64,000 nt of DNA from Agarophyton chilense. Lineage: Eukaryota > Rhodophyta > Florideophyceae > Gracilariales > Gracilariaceae. The position numbers and the translations under genes are program-made. Position 1 is the first letter of the stretch. Each line of letters opens with the position of its first letter. Shown piece by piece: positions 23,166 to 33,733 of the stretch. Location of the stretch: assembly GCA_030374765.1 (NCBI GenBank), contig JARGXX010000073.1, forward strand, positions 1 through 64,000, written 5' to 3'. A model generated the notes under the pieces. The model was not told the origin of the DNA. It did not search any database and worked only from the letters and a program-made list of their open reading frames with translations.

Positions 23166-23451
23166 AGCCGCCATAACTCGGGAAACGCCGAATAGCTCTG
23201 GCAATGAAGAGCAGACTCTGGAGAACATCGAAGGTGACCGGAGTGGTGAAGCTAGATCACATTATGGCAGCGAAGCCTTTCGTGTCGTCAGTGGGGGAAG
23301 ATTGGATGGAAATGCACAAGCACTAAACGATAGTGAAGTTACTGAGCCTTTTCAAACGCTCACCAGAATTTTAGGACTACCCGCTTGGATCAGAGAGAAC
23401 AAGGGATGGGTGGAGCTCTATAAAAAACAAGGGTTAGAGGGTGTTGGTGCA
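23166..23451 (+). pseudogene. Transposase E, segment 2
   Basis: About 95 codons in frame with segment 1 across the A LTR and with segment 3 across the B LTR (...KKQGLEG then TVMDEVPS). No stop inside. It contains LGLPAWIRENKGWVELY, likely the region ahead of the transposase core. Confidence 0.55.
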
Positions 23452-23797
23452 AGTGCCTATGCTGTCACTGAGAACCAAATGTGCACGAGAGCATGGGCTG
23501 TCCTGGAGGGTGCCTCTGGAAAAGCGCATATGCGTATCAGCCGGACCTCAACGTGAGCTCGTGCTGTGATTGGCTACTGCAAATATGCACCTTCAATGTG
23601 GTGTGTACAAGTGGTATGGCACTATTGGGATTCTCTGGAGTACACGTGTGTACGTTGTCTACTTGTACCATTGTGCACGCTGTTCAGGATGTCCAGCTGG
23701 TGTACTATGTACACGTCTCACAAGGTGTAACGAATGTACTTGGAGAAGAGCGTGTCATGTGTATCACAGAAGATTTGGTGTACTGTGCTGGAAGGTG
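23452..23797 (+). repeat. Solo LTR of family B, left part
   Basis: Matches the first half of the B LTR (from TGTTGG), diverged from the 5731 copy by several changes. Target duplication GAGGG at 23447-23451. Interrupted by DNA transposon D. Confidence 0.85.
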
Positions 23798-23998
23798 CGT
23801 CAGTGTTCTTGGAATGCTAGTTCAGTGGTCAAAAAAGGACGAATTGAAATGACCGAAAAACCCGTGAATTTATCCAAATTTGGAGGTGTTAATTCCCGAA
23901 AATGTTTTCATTCGTTCATTAGTGCTAGTTTGTATGGGAAGGAAAACTAGCACATATCCGCAGTTTTTCTAGTTTTGATGGAGGTAAAACTAGCGTAA

Positions 23999-26176
23999 AT
24001 CTTTCTTTCGCCGCAGTTTAGGTCGATTGGTTTCGCCCCCTCCACCATCTTCGATCCTCACAAACGCTTCTCCGCAACCCTCTTCCAGAAAGACGCAATC
24101 CATGTCCTCAAACAACAGCTCGCCCTCGCACACTTCAAGAACACCTTTTTCCACCCCATCTCCCAAACACCCGCCTCCGGCTCCCCCGCCTTCGCACACC
24201 CCATGGCAGCCACCCTCGGCTCAAAAGTCGTCCCCGCACTCAAGACCGCCATCATGCAGTCCACAAAAGATAACATCGTCTGGCATCTCCCTCACTCCAC
24301 CGGTATCGACTCCTTCATCGGCCTCGTCCAAATCTACTCCGACAAGTCCTCTACCTCTCTCAAATCATCTTCCATCACCTTCTACCCCCTCCACATCACC
24401 CTTCTCAACTTCTCGGACTCCTTTTGCCACAAATGCATCTCCGACAATCTCACACTCCTCGGCTACCTTCCCACCTCCTTCACCCCAATCACTTCTTCTC
24501 CAGATGCAGATATCATCACTCATTCCTCCCCCATCTCCCGCCAAACAAAAATGGAACTCATACAGCAGACCATCTCCTCCCTCCTTCAACCTCTCTTCTC
24601 TTCCGCCCTCCCCGGTTTCCCCTTCCGCGACGCAGACGGCGTTCTTCGTCAATGCCTCCCCATCATCGCCAGCTACTGCGCAGACATTCCCGAGGCCAAG
24701 GATATGCTCGCCATCTCCCACGGCACCCGCCCCCAGCACCCCTGCCACAGATGCTCTGTCCCTCGCTCACAACTCCACCAACACTCTCACACCCATCCCC
24801 CTCGATCTCTTCCCCTCACCCTTGCAGCCCGCAACAAAAACTTCTCCCTCCTCAAGGACTCCGAAGCAGCTCTCCTCGCCCGCAAGCCAAGAGTCTCGCG
24901 CAACTTCAAGGAACAAGCTCTCCAAGCACTCCACTCCCTCTCCCTCGCAAAATACTCCTCCCTCTTCGAGTCTTACCCCCTTTTCAACATCACCCCCCTC
25001 CTCAGCCCATACAACATCTTCCCCTTCGAACCCCTCCACAACTTCCACCTCGGCGTTTCCAAACTCACCAAGCTCGCCGCCATCGAACGTCTCAGATCAG
25101 AACACCTCTTCACCACCATCAGCTCCACAAACTCCCGCCGTTCCTTCCACTCCGTCCGCACCTCCATCCTCAAGCACTCCAACTTCATCCTCACCGCCAT
25201 CGAAAATCATTCCCCAGCTACCGGCCTCCACATGGACTTCTCTACTTCCGAAAGCTGGCAGTCCCTCAACGGCTTCTTCACAACTGACGGCGTCCGCGGC
25301 ATGCTAGAAGCAAAAGACTACCACGCCCTCGACATGGTCTTCCCCTTCATCGGCGCCTTCTTCGACCGCTGCTGTGACGAAGCCAATTCCGCTCCCATCA
25401 CAACCGTGTTCTCCAAGTACACAGACCTCCTCCTCACCTCCATGTGCTACAACTCCGTCCCCGAATGGACCACTTCTCGTCTTGCCAAACTCGCCTCCCA
25501 AATCCATTCCTTCAAGCACAGAGCTGTCAATGTTCTCGGTCCATACCATACCTCCAACCTTGGCACCCTCAAATTCCACCTCCTCGATCCCATCGTAGAC
25601 AACATTTGACGCTTTGGGGGTCTCCACTTCAACGATGCAGGCATCTTCGAACAAGCCCATACCCTCTTCAAAGCACATTACTCCAGAACCTCCAAGCGCA
25701 AACCCACCGCGCACAACGAAACTATCCGTGCCATCGAACGCTCCGATGCTGTCAACAATTGGATTTCTCTCTCCCCTGATCCTTCCGTCACCTCATCCTC
25801 CCATGCCCCTCCTCCTCCCTTCCAAGCCCGCAAACCAGGTTTCGTCAGTGATGGCAATCACACCTCCTTTTCCGATCTCATCACCGCTCACAAATTCCTT
25901 CGAGCAAACCCCCACTCAAGAATCTCTTCCCTTCAAGACCTCTTCTCCCCAGACACTATCGCCATCATCTCAAAGATTGGAACCCTCGCACTCCCCTCCT
26001 TTGTCACACTCACAATCGAAACACTGGCTCTCAACCAGGACTCCCCCACTCTCCGCCAAACCCGTCTCACATTCCTCAATTCCGCATACGTCGTCGGCGG
26101 CTTCACCCCAACCCTAGAAAACTACATCGCCGATCGAAACGGCTCCGATCCGTGCTTTGCACGGTGTTGTCTGTGA
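23999..26176 (+). pseudogene. Transposase of element D (CACTA/KDZ-like), one stop
   Basis: Frame open for about 725 codons with a single TGA at 25607-25609, inside DNI*RFGGLHFND, where an arginine codon CGA would fit. The first in-frame ATG is 24203, but coding-like sequence starts near 24020 (FDPHKRFSATLF), possibly after a 3' splice site near 24018. Motifs of Plavaka/TNP2-like transposases: FYPLHITLLNFSD, a block RQCLPIIASYCADIPEAK followed by HPCHRCSVP, and PLHNFHLGVSKL. The C-terminus runs into repeat sequence at about 26132. Codon third positions are overwhelmingly C and the coding strand is very poor in G, unlike the neighbours. Family assignment is from motif memory, so moderate. Confidence 0.6.
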
Positions 26177-26282
26177 AAACATGCATTTGTAGCGTTATAT
26201 TCGTGTTGAACTGCACACATCTACCTTGACCGCGCGAGTGCACACGTGTCGCTTGCACGAATATTCCTCCGCCTGCGGAGAG

Positions 26283-26540
26283 TGCTACGGCATGCCATTG
26301 GCCAAACTTTCCTACACGTATCGACATCCTCCAATCACGTGCCGTGGCACTCTTGGTTCCGCCGCCCGCGCGAGTGCCACGGCACGCCATTGGCGAGCTC
26401 GAGTACACGTGTCTCCGTCCTTGAATCCTGCGACGTGGCACTCCTGTTCCGCCGCTCAGCCTAGTGCCACGGCACGCTATTGGTCATCTGTTACACGTGT
26501 GTCGCCGTTGACCAATCCCATGCCGTGGCACTCTTGTTCC
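26283..26540. repeat. Tandem hairpins around GTGCCACGGCA
   Basis: Three consecutive units of about 85 bp, each with arms such as AGTGCCACGGCACGC and ATGCCGTGGCACT, ATTGGTCA/TGACCAAT inside them and a CACGTG-like loop. The same unit recurs at 27150-27230 and 29065-29140. Confidence 0.6.
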
Positions 26541-26611
26541 GCGGCCAAGTGGCCCATTCGTATCACACGCAGCGACACACAAACACACAAACATGTGCTT
26601 TAGTAGTCGAC

Positions 26612-26713
26612 GAGTGGCTCCGATCCGTGCTTTGCACGGTGTTGTCTGTGAAAACACGCATTTGTAGCGTTATATTCGTGTTCCACTGCACACATTTACC
26701 TTGACCGCCTAGT
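26612..26713. repeat. Direct repeat of 26133-26235
   Basis: GGCTCCGATCCGTGCTTTGC and the following ~100 bp occur at about 26133 (end of the transposase frame) and again here, with a degenerate third copy near 27328. This shows a segmental tandem structure in element D. Confidence 0.6.
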
Positions 26714-26826
26714 ACCGAAAGTGTTCGCAACTGTGTGCCCAGCAGTGGGCGCGCAATGAGGCGTAATTGCAGTCATACGCGGTGTGTGAGAAACCCTACT
26801 TTCTGCACTTCTCTTGAAGCGTGGTC

Positions 26827-27090
26827 AAAAAACCCTGCTCTTGGACTTGTCTTGGAGTAGGTTTCGCAACCCTGCTCTTGGAGCTGTCCCGAAGCGGGGT
26901 GGAGACATTTTGCTCTTGGAACTGTCCCGGAGCAGGATAAAAAACCCTGCTCTTGGAGTTGTCCTGGAGCAGGATAGAAAACCCTGCTCTTGGAGTTGTC
27001 CCGGAGCAGGGTGAAAAACCCTGCTCTTAGAGTTGTCCCGGAGCAGGGTAAACAACCCTGCTCTTGGAGTTGTCCCGGAGCAAGGTGTGC
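26827..27090. repeat. Tandem array of ~37 bp hairpin units, first array
   Basis: About seven units, consensus AACCCTGCTCTTGGAGTTG followed by TCCCGGAGCAGGGTGAAA. Each has arms CCCTGCTC and GAGCAGGG and can fold alone. Units are most uniform to the right, where several are nearly identical. Confidence 0.75.
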
Positions 27091-27149
27091 AACGGCACGC
27101 GATCGGTCTACTGTTACCCACGTGTCACCCTCAGCACTGTTCTTCCGCC

Positions 27150-27267
27150 CAGCCGAGTGCCACGGCACGCTATTGGTCATCTGTTACACGTGTGTCGCGG
27201 TTGACCAATCCTATGCCACGGCACTCTTGTTCCGCGGCCAAGTGGCCCATTCGTATCACACGCAGCG

Positions 27268-27298
<31 letters not shown>

Positions 27299-27310
27299 TG
27301 TGCTTTAGTA
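27150..27310. repeat. Repeat unit with GTGCCACGGCA hairpin and (CA)n
   Basis: Near-identical to 29064-29228, and similar to 26465-26605. A CA microsatellite lies at about 27264-27294, followed by AACATGTGCTTTAGTAGT. Confidence 0.7.
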
Positions 27311-28619
27311 GTTGGAGACCAGTGGCTCTGTAGCGTGCTTTGCACGCGTTTGACAGTTTACATATGTTGAGAAAAAGCTTTGAAAGTAGTTTGTAGCGAT
27401 TGTAAATTAGAATCGGCTTGTACAATGAGGCGCCGTTTCACTCATACGCAAGATGTGAGAAACCGTTCTCTGTGTGAAGAAACGGGCTCTGTGTGAGAAC
27501 CTGTGCTCTGCGGACTTTGCTTGTAACGCCCATGTGAGCAATTGTGTGCCTAGCGGTAAACACGCAGTAAGCTGCCACTGCACGCGGATGGCTAGTTCAT
27601 AAGATGTAGAGAGGCATAGGAAGACTTCGAAAGAAACAAAATGTCATCCTCTACGATTTAGTATCCAAGACCTTATCAGGGCAGAATTTCTGGAAAGCCC
27701 GCACGAAATGCTTTTCTATCACCGCTTTTCACGCATGTTTTGAGGTTGAAATGTACTATGGGAAGGAGTGACATAGAGCAGGCCGTGAAAAAAGCAGTTA
27801 TCTTAAATATGGAACTCAACCCTTTTACCAAACTATTGCCCCTGTACGATATTGGTAGTCAGGGCAAAGTCTTAAGACGAAAACTCTAAAAGTATCGTCT
27901 TTAGGCTCGCAGGGATTTCGTGCCAAGCAAAAACGCTGTCCTTTGTACGAACTTGTGACTAACCGTAATTAAAATGACTGATTGTTTTTTGTTCCGCTTA
28001 ATATATTGCCCCATTCATTTTTCTCTTTGAAATGTCCACCTTTTGCAGAAAACGTAACATGATTCCCTTTATCAGCTTAAAAATTGATCAAGAATGACAG
28101 ATTTCGCGCTGAGTGTATTCGAAACCTCCACTTACGCGCGAGCGCTATTTCTGGGGTTTACATTCTCTACTTTGAGAAGAACTCTGTTTTTCACTCTCGA
28201 ATCTTGTCTGTCGCTTTTTAGTGGTCCTATTTGCACCTTGTTTCCTGACTCTTTTTCCATTACGTCACCTGCGTTTTTTAGACTGTTCTGCCGTTTCATT
28301 TCTTGGTCTTACGGCTGCATGGTCACGTTGTTGTCTTCTCAAAACTTCAGATGCTTCGATTAAAGGTATATTCGGCACAATTGCGCAAGGAATTTGGTTT
28401 GTGTCCGTGAACGTGTCATGGTGTACCTCGTTCAAACCGACAAACACCCTGAAAGCTCACCCTCGCAGCGCTTATGAGCTGAGAAACCGTGCTCTGTGTC
28501 AGGAACCGTGCTCTGTGTGAAAAGCCGTGCTCTTTGGACTTTTCTCGCAGCGCCCATGTGCGCAATTGTGTATCCAGCGGTAAGCGCGCAGTAAGGCGCG
28601 ATTGCACTCAAACGGTGTG
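27311..28619. other. Gene-free interior of element D
   Basis: No gene seen. It holds diverged fragments of the larger repeat unit (GCAATTGTGTGCCTAGCGGT near 27539 and a relative near 28562) and unassigned AT-rich sequence. Confidence 0.5.
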
Positions 28620-29010
28620 TGTCAGGAACTCTCCTCTCTGAGCTTGTCTTGGAGCGGGGTGAAACCCCTCCCCTGCACTTCGAATAGTTCCGAAGCGGGG
28701 TTCAAAAACCGTGCTCTTGCACTTTTTCACTCACACGCAGTGTGTCAGAAAATTTTCCGTGGGCTTGTCCTGGAAACCCCCTGATCTTCTACTTGTCCCG
28801 AAGCGGGGTGCAAACACCGTGCTCTTGCACTTGTCTCAGAGCATGGTGGAAAACCCGTGTTCTCTAAACTCGTCCTGGAGCGGGGTGGGAAACCCTGCTT
28901 TTGGACTCGTTCCGGAGCGGGGTGAGGAAACCCTGCTCTTGGAGCTGTCCCGGAGCAGGGTAGAGAACCCTGCACTTGGAGTTGTCCCGGAGCAAGGTGT
29001 GCAACGGCAC
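28620..29010. repeat. Tandem array of ~37 bp hairpin units, second array
   Basis: About ten more divergent units of the type at 26827-27090. It ends with the same sequence (GAGTTGTCCCGGAGCAAGGT) and the same downstream unit, so the two arrays come from a segmental duplication. Confidence 0.7.
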
Positions 29011-29050
29011 CCGATTGGTCAAATGTTAAACACGTGTCACCCTCAGCACT

Positions 29051-29179
29051 GTACTGCCGCCCAGCCGAGTGCCACGGCACGCTATTGGTCAACTGTTACA
29101 CGTGTGTCGCTGTTGACCAATCCTATGCCATGGCACTCTTGTTCCGCGGCCAAGTGGCCCATTCCTATCACACGCAGCG

Positions 29180-29210
<31 letters not shown>

Positions 29211-29228
29211 TGTGCTTTAGTAGTTGGA
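29051..29228. repeat. Repeat unit with GTGCCACGGCA hairpin and (CA)n, last copy
   Basis: Near-identical to 27139-27310, including a CA microsatellite at about 29180-29206. Confidence 0.7.
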
Positions 29229-29231
29229 GAA

Positions 29232-29407
29232 TGTCGGCCGACAGAAGTGCGCTTCGACTTCATTGGGGGTCCCGATGAAGTCCCCGCGCACCTCTGTCGG
29301 CCGACAGTCGACCAACATCTCAGAAACGCATCATGCGTGATGTTATGGCGTATTTGTCGGCCGACAGGGGTTCCCTGCGACTTCATCGGTCCACCGATGA
29401 AGTCGCA
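29232..29407. repeat. Foldback palindromes with TGTCGGCCGACA
   Basis: TGTCGGCCGACA occurs at 29232-29243, 29295-29306 and 29355-29366. Bases 29232-29306 form one 75-nt near-perfect palindrome. Bases 29376-29390 and 29393-29407 are perfect 15-bp arms with a 2-nt loop (TGCGACTTCATCGGT, then its complement) and are related to the inner part of the first palindrome. Confidence 0.75.
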
Positions 29408-29692
29408 GCACAAGCCTAGTAAGCAAAAGGGCCAGTAAGGAGGTAGAAGGTACTGAGGCCTGCCTTGGTATGGATCTTCACCTAGAGCGGTCAAAAGTGA
29501 CCAGTAAACTGCAAATGCAAATTAAACTGCATTAAGTGGTCAAAACACTAAGATGCATGCAGTTCTTATTTCCAAAAATTGGTTTTTGAGGTACCGAACT
29601 AGCGCAATCTGCAAAATTCTTAGATTTTTTGGCTTTTTATTTACAAAACTAGCTATCTAGCACACTTATCTAGCATTCCGAGAACACAGACG

Positions 29693-30025
29693 TGAACGTG
29701 TATGGAGGCGGATTGCAAGAAGCGTGTGCTGGCATATTGAATTTGTGCACACTTCAGTGTAATGATGTGCTGTGCACTGTTGTATTGCCTTTTGGTGTGC
29801 TGCAATGAACGTTGGCTAGGGTTAGTGTCGTGCTTGAATATGATTGGTAATATTGGGTGTCCCTGCTTTGTAGTCTAGGGTTTACTCTGGGTTGGCGTCT
29901 AGTTGGCTGACGTTTTTGAGTTGTATATAAGTGAGAGATTGAGCGCCTCCAAGTAAATCCGAGCCAGAGCTGGCGAACTTTCCTTTCATCCCTCAACCTT
30001 TCCTTCAGCCTTTCCCTTACCATCA
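29693..30025 (+). repeat. Solo LTR of family B, right part
   Basis: Second half of the B LTR, with the TATATAAG box near 29925 and the end ACCATCA. Followed by GAGGG (30026-30030), the match of 23447-23451. No PBS follows, so it is a solo LTR. Confidence 0.88.
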
Positions 30026-32477
30026 GAGGGAACGGTCATGGATGAAGTTCCCTCACTGTTCAATGCCCCTTGCAAAAGTTGGAATACCGTCACATCATTC
30101 ATTTGTAGGTCAACTGGATTGTCTGAGACCTTTCAAGAATACGCGTTGTGTCCCGGAAATATGTTGTTCGCCGATCTGCATGAAAACGATACTACGGCTA
30201 CATTTCGTGACGTCTGCAGCATATGTAGCAGTCCGGCTCCTCAATACTTTGAAAATGCCAAAAGTATTATTACATACATTCCATTGCTTCCCAGACTAAA
30301 AGCTATCGTGTGAAGGAAGAGAAAATTTGCCAGGCTCTTTACGAGTACCGTCATCGCATTTCAAATCGAAAAGACGACGACGCCATGAGTGACTACAACC
30401 ATGGCAGCGAGTACCAGAAGGTGCTTGCCCGGTATGCAGTGGAAGAAGGAGTGAAACATGACATATTCATTGGGGTATCAACTGATGGGTTTCAGGCTTT
30501 CAAGAATCATCGATACGACGTGTGGATCATATCTGCTCTTAATTCAAATCTGGCACCAGTTGTGCCCGTTCGGATGCAAAACATTATTCCATTGGGCTTC
30601 ATACCGGGACCGGACCAGCCTCAAGATCTTCAACCATTCCTGATTTCACTCATCAACGAAATCGCCGAATCATTCTCAGAAGATGAAGCGCTTCTGTAGT
30701 TTCCTGACCGCATTACACGCCGGGTACCAATACACGTCGTCCTTTTCTCTGGTGACCAGCCATCAGTTTTTAAAGTGGCAGGGCTGGCCGGTCCAAACGG
30801 GAAGAAATCCTGTCGAGAATTTGAAGTAGAAGGGCTCTTTGACGGGCAAATATACTTTCCTTCTAGAATGAGAGACCTAAGTGGCACCAATGACCTCCAA
30901 GTTTTTTCAACCCTAGGAGTTTGAATTCTTGCACACCACTCTCCATCTCTCATGAATTTGAACAACTAGATGCTTGCCGAGCAGACGCTGCTCGCAGACG
31001 TGTGAGAGAGGAGACCGGAATTTCTAAAAAGTCCATACTGTTCTTGCTGCTAAGCGTCATCTCATACGATTTGTTTCTTCAGGATGTGATGCACACATTT
31101 ATGAATATGCAACGAGATATTTTGCGATCGATGTGGGAAATGGAAGGTGAAGGTTTTTCGCTATCTAAGCAGCAAGTCAGCTCTATGGACGCTGAAATGA
31201 GGCGACTGGGCTTAACCGTTTCGGGACTAATTGCTCCGAAGCCAAGGGAGCTTTCCAGGTACCAGGATTGGAAAGCCGTTTAATTGGAGCGCTTCACTAT
31301 ATCTTTTTCGATCGTGCATTTTGACGGAGTACTGCCCAATCTGTACGTCACTGGTCTTGCCTATTGAGCAGAGTTGGTGAACTTATGCTTCAGATCGGCT
31401 GTTTCATTGGCTGACGTGACCTGCACTCGAGAACTGTTTGTTAAGTTTTTTGAATACTTTGAGAGGTATTACTTTCGGTACGACCCCGAACGCATTAGAG
31501 TTTGCAAGTCAACCATTCACGCTGTGCTTCATTTGGCTGACTGCATGGAGAGGTTTGGTCCACTTGGAGCGGTCTCGCATTTCTGGCTAGAGCGGAATGT
31601 GGGTTGGGTGCAGGATAGAAATAACGCGCGGAACTTGGCGGCTGAAAGCATAAAGAGAAGGGCTGCCTTCGGGGAAGCATTCGTGCTGTTCTACAAGATC
31701 CCTTTTCTCAGCGAAGATAATGCAGTGGAGAGACTAATCTGGAGAGGGAACTTTGAAGTACTTGGTCCTCTAAAGTCGATAAACATGGAAGAGTTTGGTG
31801 ATGCACTGCGCCTACCAATGCTTCTAAGGAGCTACTTAGTTCGAAAGCACGCTGATCTGAGCGAGGATCAGGCACGAATAATTGTGCCTAAAGGTGAAAA
31901 GGTACGGTTGTGGTCGTGCGTTCGGTTTATCTCTGGAGAAATTGTTCAGGAGGCTGGAGTGTTTTGGAAGTTGCAAGGGAGAGAGAAAAGGAACCCTTAT
32001 TTACGTGAAAAGAGCTACGTCGCCGTAGAAATGGGCTGCACTGAAGACTCCTCGAATGTTTACTACGGGTGCCTTTTACGCATTATTGAACTTTACTTTT
32101 CGGATGCCGATGAAATAGAACCACTGCTTTCATTCGATTGGAGGCGCAAGTATGTAATGGGGTGGTTCGACTGCTGTAAAGACCTGAAGCTCGGGTTAAA
32201 AGAACAGGTTTACAAGGAGGGGCAAGTCGAAAAAGTTTACACTGGGGCGACGCTAGAGGACGATTCCATCATTCAAAAGCTAGTGGGATGTTTAGAACAC
32301 CGCCATTTGCGCCTGAATGGTTTGACAGAAGGTAGTAGCAGAAGTGCTGGTGGTGGTTATGGGCGTGTCCGAACGTATAATTTGGATGATCTTCTGCTAG
32401 CTCATCAATTGCTCAATTCTACATCCTCCTCAGTAGATGGCGTGAGCAGGCAGCTTTTAAGTGTGGCTGAATATTAA
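30026..32477 (+). pseudogene. Transposase E, segment 3 (TNP2-like core and C-terminus)
   Basis: Continues segment 2 in frame across the LTR. Features of TNP2-type CACTA transposases: CPGNMLFADL early; DGFQAFKNHRYDVWII and RMQNIIPLGFIPGPDQPQDL at 30480-30640, the 'later defines price' block found in this family; then LFSGDQPSVFKVAGLAGPNG, QDVMHTFMNMQRDIL, and a long last piece (31374-32477) with HAVLHLADCMERFGPLGA and FWLERNVG. It is broken by a frameshift near 30310, TAG at 30697-30699, a frame change near 30915, TAA near 31281 and TGA near 31363. The last 360 codons are undisturbed. Not functional as it stands. Some breaks could be introns, but no clear splice sites were seen. Confidence 0.72.
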
Positions 32478-33058
32478 CGGCTTATATTAGCATAGTGACG
32501 AAGAGTAGAAGCGCCGTGTCACAAAGTAGAATCTGTGCAAGTGTGACAAGCCTGTACTGCGATCCCAATCTTCCTGTAAGACCTGGCACGTTTGAGTGTC
32601 TGTAGAGGGGGGGCAAGGAGTGACATTTTGAAAACTGAAATTCGGTGTGCACACTCTATAACCACTGCGGTGCAGTGCACATGGTGTGTACGTACGGAAA
32701 AGCTTTCTTAGATGAATGCACTCCACAATCTCGGTGTACACAGGGCTTAAATTCCACTAGGGACCAACGAGATATGGGATACGCCTGGCCCCGAACACAC
32801 CCGAAACCAGCACCGAAAAACGAAACGAAACCGATTGGACTTTCAAGGAAAGATTAATGGCAAAGCCGTTACGAACGAGCACGGGGGGATAAGTCTCAAG
32901 CGCCACGACGGTGGTCGAAACTGTTTGGCTTACGGCGCAGCCTTACCGAAGGGTATAGTGCATCCCGCACTGGCCACTACTGCAATGTGGCACACTGCTC
33001 TGGCGAACGCTACACCGAGGTACAGCCACGGGGCGTGGCTGTCGCCAGGAGGGGGATC
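32478..33058. other. No gene; possible internal remnant of an LTR element
   Basis: No supported frame. The end (CAGGAGGGGGATC, 33046-33058) resembles a polypurine tract, like AGGAGGGGGATA ahead of the 3' LTR of element C. Confidence 0.3.
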
Positions 33059-33580
33059 TGTAGTGTAGTGAGCTACACCGATGAGTTAGTTATACCACGT
33101 GGTCGACATGGATGGTTGCCGGCATGAATTGTGTACTAGAGTGGTTTAGTTAGCAATTAGTTTAGCTTTTCGCCAATGTAGTATTAGTTAGATAAGATTA
33201 TGTAGATAGGGAAGCGCACCTCAATTGCACCTCCTCGTGTCCATGTGGCGAGGAGCGCCACCGTAAGTCGGGTGGCCGGTGAGATATATATATATCTTCA
33301 CCAAGCATGGCCACCTCGGTCACTGTTGTAAACAAGCACCTGCTAGATTACTTTTACACCTTTTGGTTTCTATAGTCGACCATAAAGGAAAGTCTAGTGT
33401 CCTTACGGTTTTACGGACCCGCGTGCGTTCTGAATCACCTACTAACAACGTGGTCACAGTACGCCCGCAGTTCTTGTCGCACCCTTCAGTGGCTGGTGCT
33501 GCCATACCTTATAGGTATCTTCAATCTCTTCCTCTTGGGTGGAGCCCATCGTGCGCTCGCTAGAGCCCATAGGTCCTACA
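33059..33580 (+). repeat. Putative LTR of a third LTR-element type
   Basis: Starts TGTAGTGTAGTGAG right after a purine tract and ends CCTACA, like the element C LTR. It contains an AT palindrome, GGTGA-GATATATATATATC-TTCACC (33281-33304). There is no second copy in the window and no confirmed target duplication, so this is a suggestion. Confidence 0.3.
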
Positions 33581-33733
33581 ATTACTCGCTACCGCTTTAG
33601 TTTATACCACAAATAATGCAGATTGAATTAGTAGGGGGCTCAAGGTAATCTGAACATTTGATTTTTTCTTTTAAAAAAAGCCTTTTAAGAACCTAAAAAC
33701 GCATGTTGACACATGAACAGCAACGTTGTTGAC

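Larger units (their letters stand above)
23798..29692 (+). mobile_element. DNA transposon D, inserted in the solo B LTR
   Basis: 5.9 kb. The ends are inverted repeats: GTGTTCTTGGAATGCTAG at the left and the complement of GTGTTCTCGGAATGCTAG at the right, about 23 bp with two mismatches when the outer bases are included. The LTR sequence resumes on both sides with a duplicated TG or GTG, so the target duplication is only 2-3 bp. Repeated CTAGTTTTG/AAAACTAGC and GTGGTCAAAA motifs lie near both ends. Short duplication, subterminal repeats and the transposase type fit the CACTA (CMC) superfamily; hAT (8 bp duplication) does not fit. It contains a transposase frame and about 3 kb of hairpin-rich repeats. 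Confidence 0.75.

Noticed and set aside
24424-25287. 287-codon His/Pro-rich frame in element D
   Set aside because: Third-frame shadow of the same C-rich transposase region.
24027-25307. 426-codon Pro/Ser-rich frame in element D
   Set aside because: It is the +1 shadow of the transposase frame in C-rich DNA; the transposase frame carries family motifs and this one does not.
26827-27090. CRISPR-like regular repeats
   Set aside because: Units are contiguous tandem repeats without unique spacers, inside a eukaryotic transposon.
23798-29692. hAT-type assignment for element D, suggested by the CAGTG-like left end
   Set aside because: Flanks allow only a 2-3 bp duplication and the transposase motifs fit the CACTA/KDZ group, not hAT.
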